A stretch of DNA of 13,079 nucleotides from Pseudomonadota bacterium (GCA_023388335.1 JAEWGL010000006.1:1-13079); one strand, 5' to 3'. Positions 1 to 6,061 are shown, numbered from the stretch's first letter. Program-made: numbers and translations. The notes: generated by a model from the sequence alone, not told the origin.

Positions 1-1
1 G

Positions 2-292
2 ATCAACGCGCACTTCTGGCTGGCGACCATCGGCACCGTGCTGTACATCGCCTCGATGTGGGTCAATGGCATCACCCAAGGCCTGATGTGGCGCGCGGTC
101 AACGCCGACGGCACGCTGACCTACTCCTTCGTCGAGACGCTGGCGGCCAGCCATCCAGGCTTCATCGTGCGCTTCGTCGGCGGGGCCATCTTCCTTGCCG
201 GCATGCTGCTGATGGCCTGGAACACCTGGCGCACCGTTCGCGCCCCGGCCCCGGCCCCCGCCAGCGCCCCTGCGACTGCCCAGCTGGCCTGA
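2..292 (+). CDS. ccoN: Cytochrome cbb3 oxidase catalytic subunit CcoN, first copy, C-terminal fragment
   Basis: Partial gene, cut by the left window edge. The reading frame is open from base 2 to a TGA at 290-292 and gives the last 96 residues. They align without gaps in the core with residues 382 onward of the complete CcoN at 2535-3977, so this is the heme-copper oxidase catalytic subunit of a cbb3 oxidase. The fragment holds the last two membrane helices (about residues 3-23 and 57-75 of the fragment). The His ligands of hemes b, b3 and CuB lie upstream and cannot be seen. The C-terminal tail is Ala/Pro-rich and differs from the second copy, which is a useful way to tell the paralogs apart. 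The first 97 bases are identical to 3677-3773. A ribosome-binding site and ccoO follow directly. By position this corresponds to P. aeruginosa cco2; its promoter lies outside the window. Confidence 0.96.
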   Translation: MNAHFWLATIGTVLYIASMWVNGITQGLMWRAVNADGTLTYSFVETLAASHPGFIVRFVGGAIFLAGMLLMAWNTWRTVRAPAPAPASAPATAQLA

Positions 293-306
293 GGAGACAA
301 CGCCTG

Positions 307-915
307 ATGAAACATGAAGTCATCGAGAAAAACGTCGGCCTGCTGGCCCTGCTGATGGTCCTGGCGGTGAGCGTCGGCGGCCTGACCCAGATCGTCCCGC
401 TGTTCTTCCAGGACGTCACCAATACGCCGGTCGAGGGCATGAAGCCCTATACCGCGCTGCAGCTTGAAGGTCGCGACATCTATATCCGCGAAGGCTGCGT
501 CGGCTGCCATTCGCAGATGATCCGACCGTTCCGCGCCGAGACCGAGCGCTATGGCCACTACTCGGTGGCCGGCGAGAGCGTCTGGGACCACCCCTTCCTC
601 TGGGGCTCCAAGCGCACCGGGCCGGACCTGGCACGGGTCGGCGAGCGCTACTCGGACGACTGGCACCGCGCCCACCTGTACAACCCGCGCAACGTCGTGC
701 CCGAGTCGAAGATGCCCGCCTACCCCTGGCTGGTCGCCCAGCCGGTGGACGCCAGCCACACCGACACCAAGATGCGCACCCTGCGCGCCCTCGGCGTGCC
801 CTACAGCGACGCAGACATCGCCGGTGCCCGCGACGCGGTCAAGGGCAGGACCGAGATGGACGCCCTGGTCGCCTACCTGCAGGTGCTGGGCACCGCGATC
901 AAGAACAAGAGGTAA
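307..915 (+). CDS. ccoO: Cytochrome cbb3 oxidase monoheme subunit CcoO, first copy
   Basis: Encodes 202 residues, the usual CcoO/FixO length. CcoO is a membrane-anchored monoheme cytochrome c that passes electrons from the CcoP branch to CcoN; its heme domain faces the periplasm. One N-terminal membrane anchor (about residues 10-34) acts as an uncleaved signal. The single heme c site is CVGCH at residues 64-68, and Met136 in ESKMP is the likely sixth heme ligand. The start is the ATG at 307, with the ribosome-binding site GAGGAG at 291-296. A longer in-frame opening from base 58 is only read-through inside ccoN. The gene sits 14 nt after ccoN and 5 nt before ccoQ. Residues 53-137 differ from the second copy at one position only (Glu113 versus Gly), whereas both ends have diverged clearly. 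Confidence 0.98.
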   Translation: MKHEVIEKNVGLLALLMVLAVSVGGLTQIVPLFFQDVTNTPVEGMKPYTALQLEGRDIYIREGCVGCHSQMIRPFRAETERYGHYSVAGESVWDHPFLWGSKRTGPDLARVGERYSDDWHRAHLYNPRNVVPESKMPAYPWLVAQPVDASHTDTKMRTLRALGVPYSDADIAGARDAVKGRTEMDALVAYLQVLGTAIKNKR

Positions 916-920
916 GCGCG

Positions 921-1118
921 ATGGAGTTCTCACTGGACATCGGCCAGATCCGTGGCCTGGGCACCCTGGTGGTGATGATCGCCTTCATCGGCCTGAGCCT
1001 GTGGGTGTTCAACCGCCGCCGCGACCGTGATTTCGCCGAGGCGCGCCTGCTGCCCTTCGTCGACGACCCCCTGCCCCCCGCCGGGCAGGAACCTGCCTTG
1101 AGGAGTACCCGGCAATGA
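921..1118 (+). CDS. ccoQ: Cytochrome cbb3 oxidase small subunit CcoQ, first copy
   Basis: A 65-residue single-helix protein of the CcoQ/FixQ family, which stabilises the cbb3 complex (in particular the CcoP interaction) and carries no cofactor. The membrane helix spans about residues 12-31 and is followed by a basic stretch (RRRDR) and the acidic family signature LLPF-x-DDP. The ATG at 921 has the ribosome-binding site AGAGG at 908-912. The N-terminus is four residues longer than in the second copy, and the tail after DDP is unrelated to it. The stop overlaps the start of ccoP by 4 nt (ATGA), which implies translational coupling. Confidence 0.94.
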   Translation: MEFSLDIGQIRGLGTLVVMIAFIGLSLWVFNRRRDRDFAEARLLPFVDDPLPPAGQEPALRSTRQ

Positions 1119-2089
1119 CCACCTTCTGGAGTACGTACATCAGCGTACTGACCCTCGGCAGCCTGATCGGCCTGACCTGGTTGCTGCTCAGCACCCGCAA
1201 GGGCCAGAGCAAGGGCACCACCGATCAGACCATGGGCCACAGCTTCGACGGCATCGAGGAGTACGACAACCCACTGCCCAAGTGGTGGTTCTGGCTGTTC
1301 GTCGGCACCTTGGTGTTTTCGGTCGGCTACCTGATCCTCTATCCCGGCCTTGGCAACTTCAAAGGCCTGCTGCCCGGTTACCAGGACGCCAGCGAATTCG
1401 CCGACGGCCAGGCCGGCTGGACCGGCGCGCACGAATGGGAAAAGGAAATGGCCAAGGCCGATGCGCGCTTCGGGCCGATCTTCACCCGCTTTGCCGCCAT
1501 GCCCATCGAGGAGGTGGCCAAGGACCCGCAAGCGCTGAAGATGGGCGCGCGGCTGTTCGCGTCCAACTGCGCGGTGTGTCACGGCTCTGATGCCAAGGGT
1601 GCCTATGGTTTCCCTAACCTCGCCGACAACGACTGGCGCTGGGGCGGCGAGCCCGAGACCATCAAGACCTCGATCCTCAACGGGCGCCACGGGGTGATGC
1701 CGGCGTGGGCCGATGTCATTGGCGAGCAGGGCGTGGCCGATGTCGCCGCCTTCGTGCTCAGCAACCTGGATGGCCGCAGCCTGCCGCAAAACGTCAAGGC
1801 CAATGTCGCCAACGGCCAGCGGATCTTCGCGGCCAACTGCGTGGCCTGCCATGGGCCCGAAGCCAAGGGCACCCCGGCCATGGGCGCGCCTGACCTGACC
1901 CATCCGCAGGCATTCATCTATGGTTCGAGCTTTGCCCAGCTGCAACAGACCATCCGCTACGGACGCCAGGGCCAGATGCCGGCGCAGGTGGATATTCAAG
2001 GCAATGACAAGGTGCACCTGCTGGCGGCGTATGTGTACAGCCTTTCGCAGGATCGGGCGGTGGCGGTTGAGGAGCTGACCGGCCAGTAA
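1115..2089 (+). CDS. ccoP: Cytochrome cbb3 oxidase diheme subunit CcoP, first copy
   Basis: Encodes 324 residues of CcoP/FixP, the diheme cytochrome c subunit that takes electrons from soluble or membrane cytochromes c and passes them to CcoO. The FixP N-terminal region has two membrane helices (about residues 7-26 and 57-76) joined by a conserved segment with DGIEEYDNPLPKWW. Two periplasmic cytochrome c domains follow, with heme sites CAVCH at 152-156 and CVACH at 242-246. Met195 (HGVMPAW) and Met288 (GQMPA) are the likely axial ligands. The start is the ATG at 1115, with AGGAG at 1101-1105, and it overlaps the ccoQ stop. The gene closes the first operon; two inverted repeats lie just after the TAA. 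It is highly similar to the second copy (4785-5753), and the heme sites fall at the same residue numbers. Confidence 0.98.
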   Translation: MTTFWSTYISVLTLGSLIGLTWLLLSTRKGQSKGTTDQTMGHSFDGIEEYDNPLPKWWFWLFVGTLVFSVGYLILYPGLGNFKGLLPGYQDASEFADGQAGWTGAHEWEKEMAKADARFGPIFTRFAAMPIEEVAKDPQALKMGARLFASNCAVCHGSDAKGAYGFPNLADNDWRWGGEPETIKTSILNGRHGVMPAWADVIGEQGVADVAAFVLSNLDGRSLPQNVKANVANGQRIFAANCVACHGPEAKGTPAMGAPDLTHPQAFIYGSSFAQLQQTIRYGRQGQMPAQVDIQGNDKVHLLAAYVYSLSQDRAVAVEELTGQ

Positions 2090-2095
2090 TGCTAC

Positions 2096-2124
2096 GGCGC
2101 CGCGGTTGTGGGAACTGCGGCGCC
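2096..2124 (+). terminator. Stem-loop just after first ccoP
   Basis: A perfect 8-bp inverted repeat, GGCGCCGC (2096-2103) and GCGGCGCC (2117-2124), with a 13-nt loop, begins 7 nt after the ccoP stop codon. No T-run follows, so it is not a textbook intrinsic terminator. It may protect the 3' end of the transcript or help to end transcription together with the next hairpin. Confidence 0.35.
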
Positions 2125-2141
2125 CTGTGCCCTCACCCCAA

Positions 2142-2162
2142 CCCTCTCCCGGCGGGAGAGGG
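2142..2162 (+). terminator. GC-rich hairpin, possible terminator or dispersed repeat
   Basis: A perfect 9-bp stem, CCCTCTCCC (2142-2150) and GGGAGAGGG (2154-2162), with a GGC loop. Elements of the form CCCTCACCCCAACCCTCTCCC plus its inverted arm recur between genes in many Pseudomonas genomes, so this may be a dispersed element that also serves as an end signal for the first cco transcript. There is no T-tract after it. The structure is certain at sequence level; the role is inferred. Confidence 0.45.
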
Positions 2163-2354
2163 AGCAGACCGCGCTGAAATTATTGATGCAATCGATCCAC
2201 CGCCGCGATCAATCCCCTTCTCTCTCATACCTTCCTTGTAGCCCCTTCCCTTGCTCCCCTCCCAAGCACCTGCCTTGCCGTTCGGACACAGCCACCGGCA
2301 GTCGGCATGCCGAAAAAAAAGCTTGACCGATCGGACAGAAAAAGGCGAAAAACA

Positions 2355-2386
2355 GTACACATTACAAAGATTTGTTTGTGTACAAT
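2355..2386 (+). promoter_or_regulatory. Candidate promoter region and dyad upstream of second ccoN
   Basis: Within the 445-bp gap between the operons, the AT-richest stretch holds the inverted repeat GTACACA (2355-2361) and TGTGTAC (2377-2383). An inner pair, ACAAA (2364-2368) and TTTGT (2371-2375), shares nearly the same centre. TACAAT at 2381-2386 matches the sigma-70 -10 consensus at 5 of 6 positions and overlaps the right arm, but no good -35 hexamer sits 16-18 bp upstream. That fits an activator-aided promoter or simply a weak one. No TTGAY-N4-RTCAA Anr box is present anywhere in 2090-2534. The rest of the gap holds a pyrimidine-rich tract (about 2209-2273) and a structured leader, with no convincing gene. 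Confidence 0.4.
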
Positions 2387-2415
2387 TGCTCGCCCCCCGG
2401 CGCCGTGGAAACGTG

Positions 2416-2477
2416 CCGGACAGGGTCCGGACACGGGTCTGTGCAAGCGTCTTGCGTTGTCTTAACCCAAGGGGTTA
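2416..2477 (+). other. Structured leader of second cco operon: three tight stem-loops
   Basis: Three perfect short inverted repeats follow one another in the presumed untranslated leader: CCGGAC/GTCCGG (2416-2421 and 2425-2430), GCAAG/CTTGC (2443-2447 and 2451-2455), and TAACCC/GGGTTA (2463-2468 and 2472-2477). Each has a 3-nt loop. They lie between the candidate -10 (2381-2386) and the ccoN start (2535). They could stabilise the mRNA or affect translation; no known riboswitch was recognised. Confidence 0.4.
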
Positions 2478-2534
2478 GGGATACTTGCGCCGATTTCAAC
2501 CAACAAGAATATCCAAAAACCGTGGAACCTTAGA

Positions 2535-3977
2535 ATGAGTACAGCAATCAGTCCGACTGCTTATAACTATAAGGTCGTCCGCCAGTTCGCCATCATGACG
2601 GTGGTCTGGGGGATCCTTGGCATGGGGGTTGGTGTCTTCATCGCCTCGCAACTGGTCTGGCCGGAGCTGAACCTGGACCTGCCCTGGACCAGCTTCGGCC
2701 GCCTGCGCCCGCTGCACACCAACCTGGTGATTTTCGCCTTCGGCGGCTGTGCGCTGTTCGCCACCTCCTACTATGTCGTGCAGCGAACCTGCCAGACGCG
2801 GCTGGTCTCCGATGGCCTGGCTGCCTTCACCTTCTGGGGTTGGCAGGCGGTGATCGTCGGGGCGCTGATCACCTTGCCCATGGGCTACACCACCACCAAG
2901 GAATACGCGGAGCTGGAATGGCCGATCGCGATCCTGCTGGCCATCGTGTGGATCTGCTACGGGCTGGTGTTCTTCGGCACCATCGTCAAGCGCAACACCA
3001 AGCACATCTATGTCGGCAACTGGTTCTACGGCGCCTTCATCGTCGTCACCGCGATGCTGCACATCGTCAACCACATCTCGCTGCCGGTGAGCTGGTTCAA
3101 ATCCTATTCGGCCTACGCCGGCGCCACCGACGCGATGATCCAGTGGTGGTATGGCCACAACGCCGTGGGCTTCTTCCTGACCACGGGCTTCCTCGGCATG
3201 ATGTACTACTTCGTGCCCAAGCAGGCTGAGCGGCCGATCTACTCCTATCGCCTGTCGATCGTCCACTTCTGGGCGCTGATCACCCTGTACATCTGGGCCG
3301 GCCCCCATCACCTGCACTACACCGCCCTGCCCGACTGGGCCCAGTCGCTGGGCATGGTCATGTCGCTGATCCTCCTGGCGCCGAGCTGGGGCGGCATGAT
3401 CAACGGCATGATGACCCTGTCCGGTGCCTGGCACAAACTGCGCAGCGACCCGATCCTGCGCTTCCTCGTGGTGTCGCTGGCCTTCTACGGCATGTCGACC
3501 TTCGAAGGGCCGATGATGGCGATCAAGACCGTCAACGCCCTGTCGCACTACACCGACTGGACCATCGGCCACGTGCACGCTGGCGCCCTGGGCTGGGTGG
3601 CGATGATTTCCATCGGCTCGCTGTACCACCTGATCCCGAAGGTCTATGGCCGGGCCCAGATGCACAGCGTCGGCCTGATCAACGCGCACTTCTGGCTGGC
3701 GACCATCGGCACCGTGCTGTACATCGCCTCGATGTGGGTCAATGGCATCACCCAAGGCCTGATGTGGCGCGCGATCAACGACGACGGCACCCTCACCTAC
3801 TCCTTCGTCGAAGCGCTGCAGGCCAGCCATCCGGGCTATATCGTCCGCGCCCTGGGCGGTGCGTTCTTCGCCTCGGGCATGGTGCTGATGGCCTACAACG
3901 TCTACCGCACCGTACGCGCCTCGGCGCTGGCCGAAGCTGAAGCCGCCGCCCAGATCGTCGTCGTGGGAGCTCACTGA
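2535..3977 (+). CDS. ccoN: Cytochrome cbb3 oxidase catalytic subunit CcoN, second copy
   Basis: Complete 480-residue catalytic subunit of cbb3-type (C-family heme-copper) oxidase, with about twelve membrane helices. It reduces O2 to water at the heme b3-CuB site and pumps protons. Visible cofactor residues, assigned by alignment with known CcoN: His61 (RPLHTN) and His348 for heme b; His346 (GHVH) for heme b3; His208 (WYGHNA), His258 and His259 (GPHH) for CuB; Tyr252, the helix VII tyrosine that is cross-linked to a CuB His in this family; and Glu324 (STFEGP). The ATG at 2535 has only a weak GGA at 2524-2526. The TGA overlaps the ccoO ATG by 1 nt. By position this matches P. aeruginosa cco1. 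Its own promoter probably lies near 2355-2386. Residues 382-413 are encoded by DNA identical to the window's first 97 bases. Confidence 0.98.
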   Translation: MSTAISPTAYNYKVVRQFAIMTVVWGILGMGVGVFIASQLVWPELNLDLPWTSFGRLRPLHTNLVIFAFGGCALFATSYYVVQRTCQTRLVSDGLAAFTFWGWQAVIVGALITLPMGYTTTKEYAELEWPIAILLAIVWICYGLVFFGTIVKRNTKHIYVGNWFYGAFIVVTAMLHIVNHISLPVSWFKSYSAYAGATDAMIQWWYGHNAVGFFLTTGFLGMMYYFVPKQAERPIYSYRLSIVHFWALITLYIWAGPHHLHYTALPDWAQSLGMVMSLILLAPSWGGMINGMMTLSGAWHKLRSDPILRFLVVSLAFYGMSTFEGPMMAIKTVNALSHYTDWTIGHVHAGALGWVAMISIGSLYHLIPKVYGRAQMHSVGLINAHFWLATIGTVLYIASMWVNGITQGLMWRAINDDGTLTYSFVEALQASHPGYIVRALGGAFFASGMVLMAYNVYRTVRASALAEAEAAAQIVVVGAH

Positions 3978-4585
3978 TGAAGCATGAAGTAGTCGAGAAG
4001 AACATCGGCCTGCTGGCCTTCTTCATGGTCATCGCCGTGAGCATCGGCGGCCTGACCCAGATCGTTCCGCTGTTCTTCCAGGACGTCACCAACAAGCCGA
4101 TCGAAGGCATGGTGCCGCGCACCGCGCTGGAGGTCGAAGGGCGCGACATCTACATCCGCGAGGGCTGCGTCGGCTGCCATTCGCAGATGATCCGACCGTT
4201 CCGCGCCGAGACCGAGCGCTATGGCCACTACTCGGTGGCCGGCGAGAGCGTCTGGGATCACCCCTTCCTCTGGGGCTCCAAGCGCACCGGGCCGGACCTG
4301 GCACGCGTCGGCGGCCGCTACTCGGACGACTGGCACCGCGCTCACCTGTACAACCCGCGCAACGTCGTGCCTGAGTCGAAGATGCCGTCCTACCCGTGGC
4401 TGGTGGAGAACGCGCTCGACGGCAAGGACACGCCGAAAAAGCTGGAAGTCCTGCGTACCCTGGGCGTGCCGTACACCGACGCAGACATCGCCGGTGCCCG
4501 TGACGCGGTCAAGGGCAAGACCGAAATGGACGCCTTGGTGGCCTACCTGCAAGGCCTGGGCACCCTCATCAAGAGCAAACGGTGA
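3977..4585 (+). CDS. ccoO: Cytochrome cbb3 oxidase monoheme subunit CcoO, second copy
   Basis: Encodes 202 residues, the same length as the first copy, with an N-terminal membrane anchor (about residues 10-34), heme site CVGCH at 64-68 and probable axial Met136 (ESKMP). It carries electrons between CcoP and CcoN on the periplasmic side. The ATG at 3977 overlaps the ccoN stop as TGATG, and GGGAG at 3965-3969 is the ribosome-binding site, so translation is probably coupled to ccoN. Bases 4163-4305 match 493-635 of the first copy with one difference (C588 versus T4258). The N-terminal 52 residues and the loop at 144-161 are clearly diverged, as expected for a locally homogenised paralog. Confidence 0.98.
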   Translation: MKHEVVEKNIGLLAFFMVIAVSIGGLTQIVPLFFQDVTNKPIEGMVPRTALEVEGRDIYIREGCVGCHSQMIRPFRAETERYGHYSVAGESVWDHPFLWGSKRTGPDLARVGGRYSDDWHRAHLYNPRNVVPESKMPSYPWLVENALDGKDTPKKLEVLRTLGVPYTDADIAGARDAVKGKTEMDALVAYLQGLGTLIKSKR

Positions 4586-4590
4586 CTGTG

Positions 4591-4788
4591 ATGGATATCG
4601 GGATGATTCGCGGTCTGGGCACCGTCGTGGTGCTGGTGGCTTTTGTCGGCCTGGCGCTGTGGGTATTCAGCGGCCGGCGCAAGAAGGACTTCGACGAAGC
4701 GACCTTGCTGCCGTTCGCGGACGATCCCGAAGCGATCACGCATGTCGAGCAAGCCAAAGCGAGCGCTGCTAGGAGTAACAACGAATGA
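4591..4788 (+). CDS. ccoQ: Cytochrome cbb3 oxidase small subunit CcoQ, second copy
   Basis: A 65-residue CcoQ/FixQ-type single-pass protein that stabilises the complex, with a helix at about residues 8-27, a basic stop-transfer stretch (RRKK), and the acidic signature LLPFADDP. I chose the ATG at 4591 because the protein then opens MDIGMIRGLG, matching the conserved part of the other copy. A GTG at 4582 would add three residues and overlap the ccoO stop; neither start has a strong ribosome-binding site. The end overlaps ccoP by 4 nt (ATGA). The C-terminal tail differs from the first copy. Confidence 0.92.
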   Translation: MDIGMIRGLGTVVVLVAFVGLALWVFSGRRKKDFDEATLLPFADDPEAITHVEQAKASAARSNNE

Positions 4789-5753
4789 CCACCTTCTGGA
4801 GTCTGTACGTCACCGTCCTGACCCTGGGCACCATCTTTGCCTTGACCTGGCTGCTGCTATCGACCCGCAAGGGCCAGCGCAGCGAGGCCACCGACGAAAC
4901 CGTGGGCCACGCCTTCGACGGCATCGAGGAGTACGACAACCCCCTGCCCAAATGGTGGTTCTGGCTGTTCGTCGGCACCATCGTCTTCGCCCTGGGTTAT
5001 CTGGTGCTGTACCCGGGACTGGGCAACTTCAAAGGCGTGCTGCCCGGTTACCAGGACGCCGACGAGTTCGCCAACGGCCAGGCCGGCTGGACCGGCGTGC
5101 ACGAGTGGGAAAAGGAAATGGCCAAGGCCGAGGTGCGCTTCGGGCCGATCTTCGCCAAGTTTGCCGCCATGCCCATCGAAGAGGTGGCCCAGGACCCCCA
5201 GGCCCTAAAGATGGGTGCGCGCCTGTTCGCCTCCAACTGCTCGGTGTGTCACGGTTCGGATGCCAAGGGCGCCTATGGCTTCCCCAACCTGACCGACAAC
5301 GACTGGCGCTGGGGTGGCGAGCCGGAGACCATCAAGACCAGCATCATGAACGGACGCCACGGCGTCATGCCAGCCTGGGCCGAAGTGCTTGGCGAGCAGG
5401 GCGTGGCCGATGTCGCCGCCTTCGTGCTGACCAATCTGGATGGGCGCAGCCTGCCGGAGAACATCAAGGCCGATACCGTCAACGGCCAGAAGATCTTCGC
5501 CGCCAACTGCGTGGCCTGCCACGGCCCTGAAGCCAAGGGCACCCCGGCCATGGGCGCACCAGACCTGACCCATCCGCAGGCGTTCATCTACGGTTCGAGC
5601 TTTGCCCAGTTGCAGCAGACCATCCGTTACGGGCGCCAGGGCCAGATGCCGGCGCAGGCGCAGCTGCAAGGCAACGACAAGGTGCACCTGCTGGCGGCGT
5701 ATGTGTACAGCCTGTCGCACCAGGACCAGCCGGAGGCTGCCAAGGCCGAGTGA
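4785..5753 (+). CDS. ccoP: Cytochrome cbb3 oxidase diheme subunit CcoP, second copy
   Basis: Encodes 322 residues of the diheme electron-entry subunit of cbb3 oxidase. There are two membrane helices (about 7-26 and 57-76), the conserved DGIEEYDNPLPKWW segment, then two cytochrome c domains with CSVCH at 152-156 and CVACH at 242-246. Met195 and Met288 are the probable heme ligands. The start at 4785 has AGGAG at 4771-4775 and overlaps the ccoQ stop by 4 nt. The sequence is collinear with the first copy up to about residue 311, with substitutions scattered over its length, and only the C-terminal tail is unlike. It is the last gene of the second operon; a long REP-pair hairpin begins 14 nt after the stop. 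Confidence 0.98.
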   Translation: MTTFWSLYVTVLTLGTIFALTWLLLSTRKGQRSEATDETVGHAFDGIEEYDNPLPKWWFWLFVGTIVFALGYLVLYPGLGNFKGVLPGYQDADEFANGQAGWTGVHEWEKEMAKAEVRFGPIFAKFAAMPIEEVAQDPQALKMGARLFASNCSVCHGSDAKGAYGFPNLTDNDWRWGGEPETIKTSIMNGRHGVMPAWAEVLGEQGVADVAAFVLTNLDGRSLPENIKADTVNGQKIFAANCVACHGPEAKGTPAMGAPDLTHPQAFIYGSSFAQLQQTIRYGRQGQMPAQAQLQGNDKVHLLAAYVYSLSHQDQPEAAKAE

Positions 5754-5766
5754 AGAACTGCAGGGC

Positions 5767-5856
5767 CTGTTCCGGCCTCTTCGCGGGTAAACCCGCTCCC
5801 ACAGGGACTGCATGAGCCCTGTGGGAGTGGATCTACCCGCAAAGAGGCCGGAACAG
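5767..5856. repeat. REP-type inverted pair forming a long hairpin
   Basis: Two REP-like units face each other. The outer arms are 15 bp and perfect (5767-5781 against 5842-5856). Inside them GCGGGTA (5783-5789) pairs with TACCCGC (5834-5840), and CTCCCACAGGG (5796-5806 region) pairs with CCCTGTGGGAG (5817-5827), leaving a 10-nt loop at 5807-5816. The left unit also has its own small hairpin, GCGGGT-AA-ACCCGC (5783-5796). This is the type of extragenic palindrome abundant in P. putida. It probably stabilises the 3' end of, or limits read-through from, the second cco operon; there is no T-run. Confidence 0.88.
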
Positions 5857-5876
5857 CCAACCAAAACAACCGGGCA

Positions 5877-5890
5877 CTGACCTGGATCAA
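5877..5890 (+). promoter_or_regulatory. Candidate Anr/FNR box upstream of ccoG
   Basis: CTGAC-CTGG-ATCAA differs from the consensus TTGAY-N4-RTCAA only at the first base. It sits 171 bp upstream of the ccoG start, after the REP hairpin, where an assembly-operon promoter would be expected. If it works as a class II site at -41.5, transcription would start near 5925; the -10 there (TCCAGC, 5913-5918) is poor. TTGACA at 5891-5896 adjoins the box and could be a -35 hexamer. Low-oxygen activation of ccoGHIS is plausible but inferred. Confidence 0.5.
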
Positions 5891-5930
5891 TTGACAGTTG
5901 CCATAACACGTTTCCAGCCTCAAACCCAAC

Positions 5931-6033
5931 GCGACTAAAGGTCGCAGGCCGCACCCGGCCTGCCATCACGGGGGTATCATGCCCCCGAAAGCGTCACCCG
6001 CTTCCGACCGCGGCCGGCATGCACTGGCCGCGG
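5931..6033 (+). other. Structured leader of ccoG: four inverted repeats
   Basis: Four perfect inverted repeats lie in the 103 nt before ccoG: GCGAC/GTCGC (5931-5935 and 5941-5945), GCAGGCCG/CGGCCTGC (5944-5951 and 5956-5963), CGGGGG/CCCCCG (5969-5974 and 5982-5987), and CCGCGGCC/GGCCGCGG (6008-6015 and 6026-6033). The first two share bases 5944-5945, so they cannot both close fully. The last ends 28 nt before the ATG and leaves the ribosome-binding site free. The function is unknown; some repeats could be operator sites in DNA rather than RNA structures. Confidence 0.4.
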
Positions 6034-6061
6034 CACTTCTCCACTGCCGTGGGATTCGATG

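Noticed and set aside
899..2017. Long minus-strand open frame (372 codons), and a 492-codon one at 2496-3974
   Set aside because: They lie opposite well-supported cco genes. Long antisense open frames are expected in GC-rich DNA with strong third-position bias, and their compositions (rich in Arg, Gly, Ala, His, Gln) show no protein-like domain.
2182..2213. ATTGAT (2182-2187) and ATCAAT (2208-2213) as an Anr/FNR site
   Set aside because: The half-sites are 20 bp apart instead of the 4 bp required, and TTGAT at 2183 is followed by TCGAT, not RTCAA, at the correct spacing.
2323..2337. TTGACCGATCGGACA as an Anr box or -35 element
   Set aside because: The right half-site (CGGAC) does not match, and no -10-like hexamer lies 16-18 bp downstream.
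2108..2478. Small open frames in the inter-operon gap (for example 2108-2326 and 2251-2478)
   Set aside because: No ribosome-binding site, no recognisable protein character, and they cross the stem-loops, promoter and leader region.
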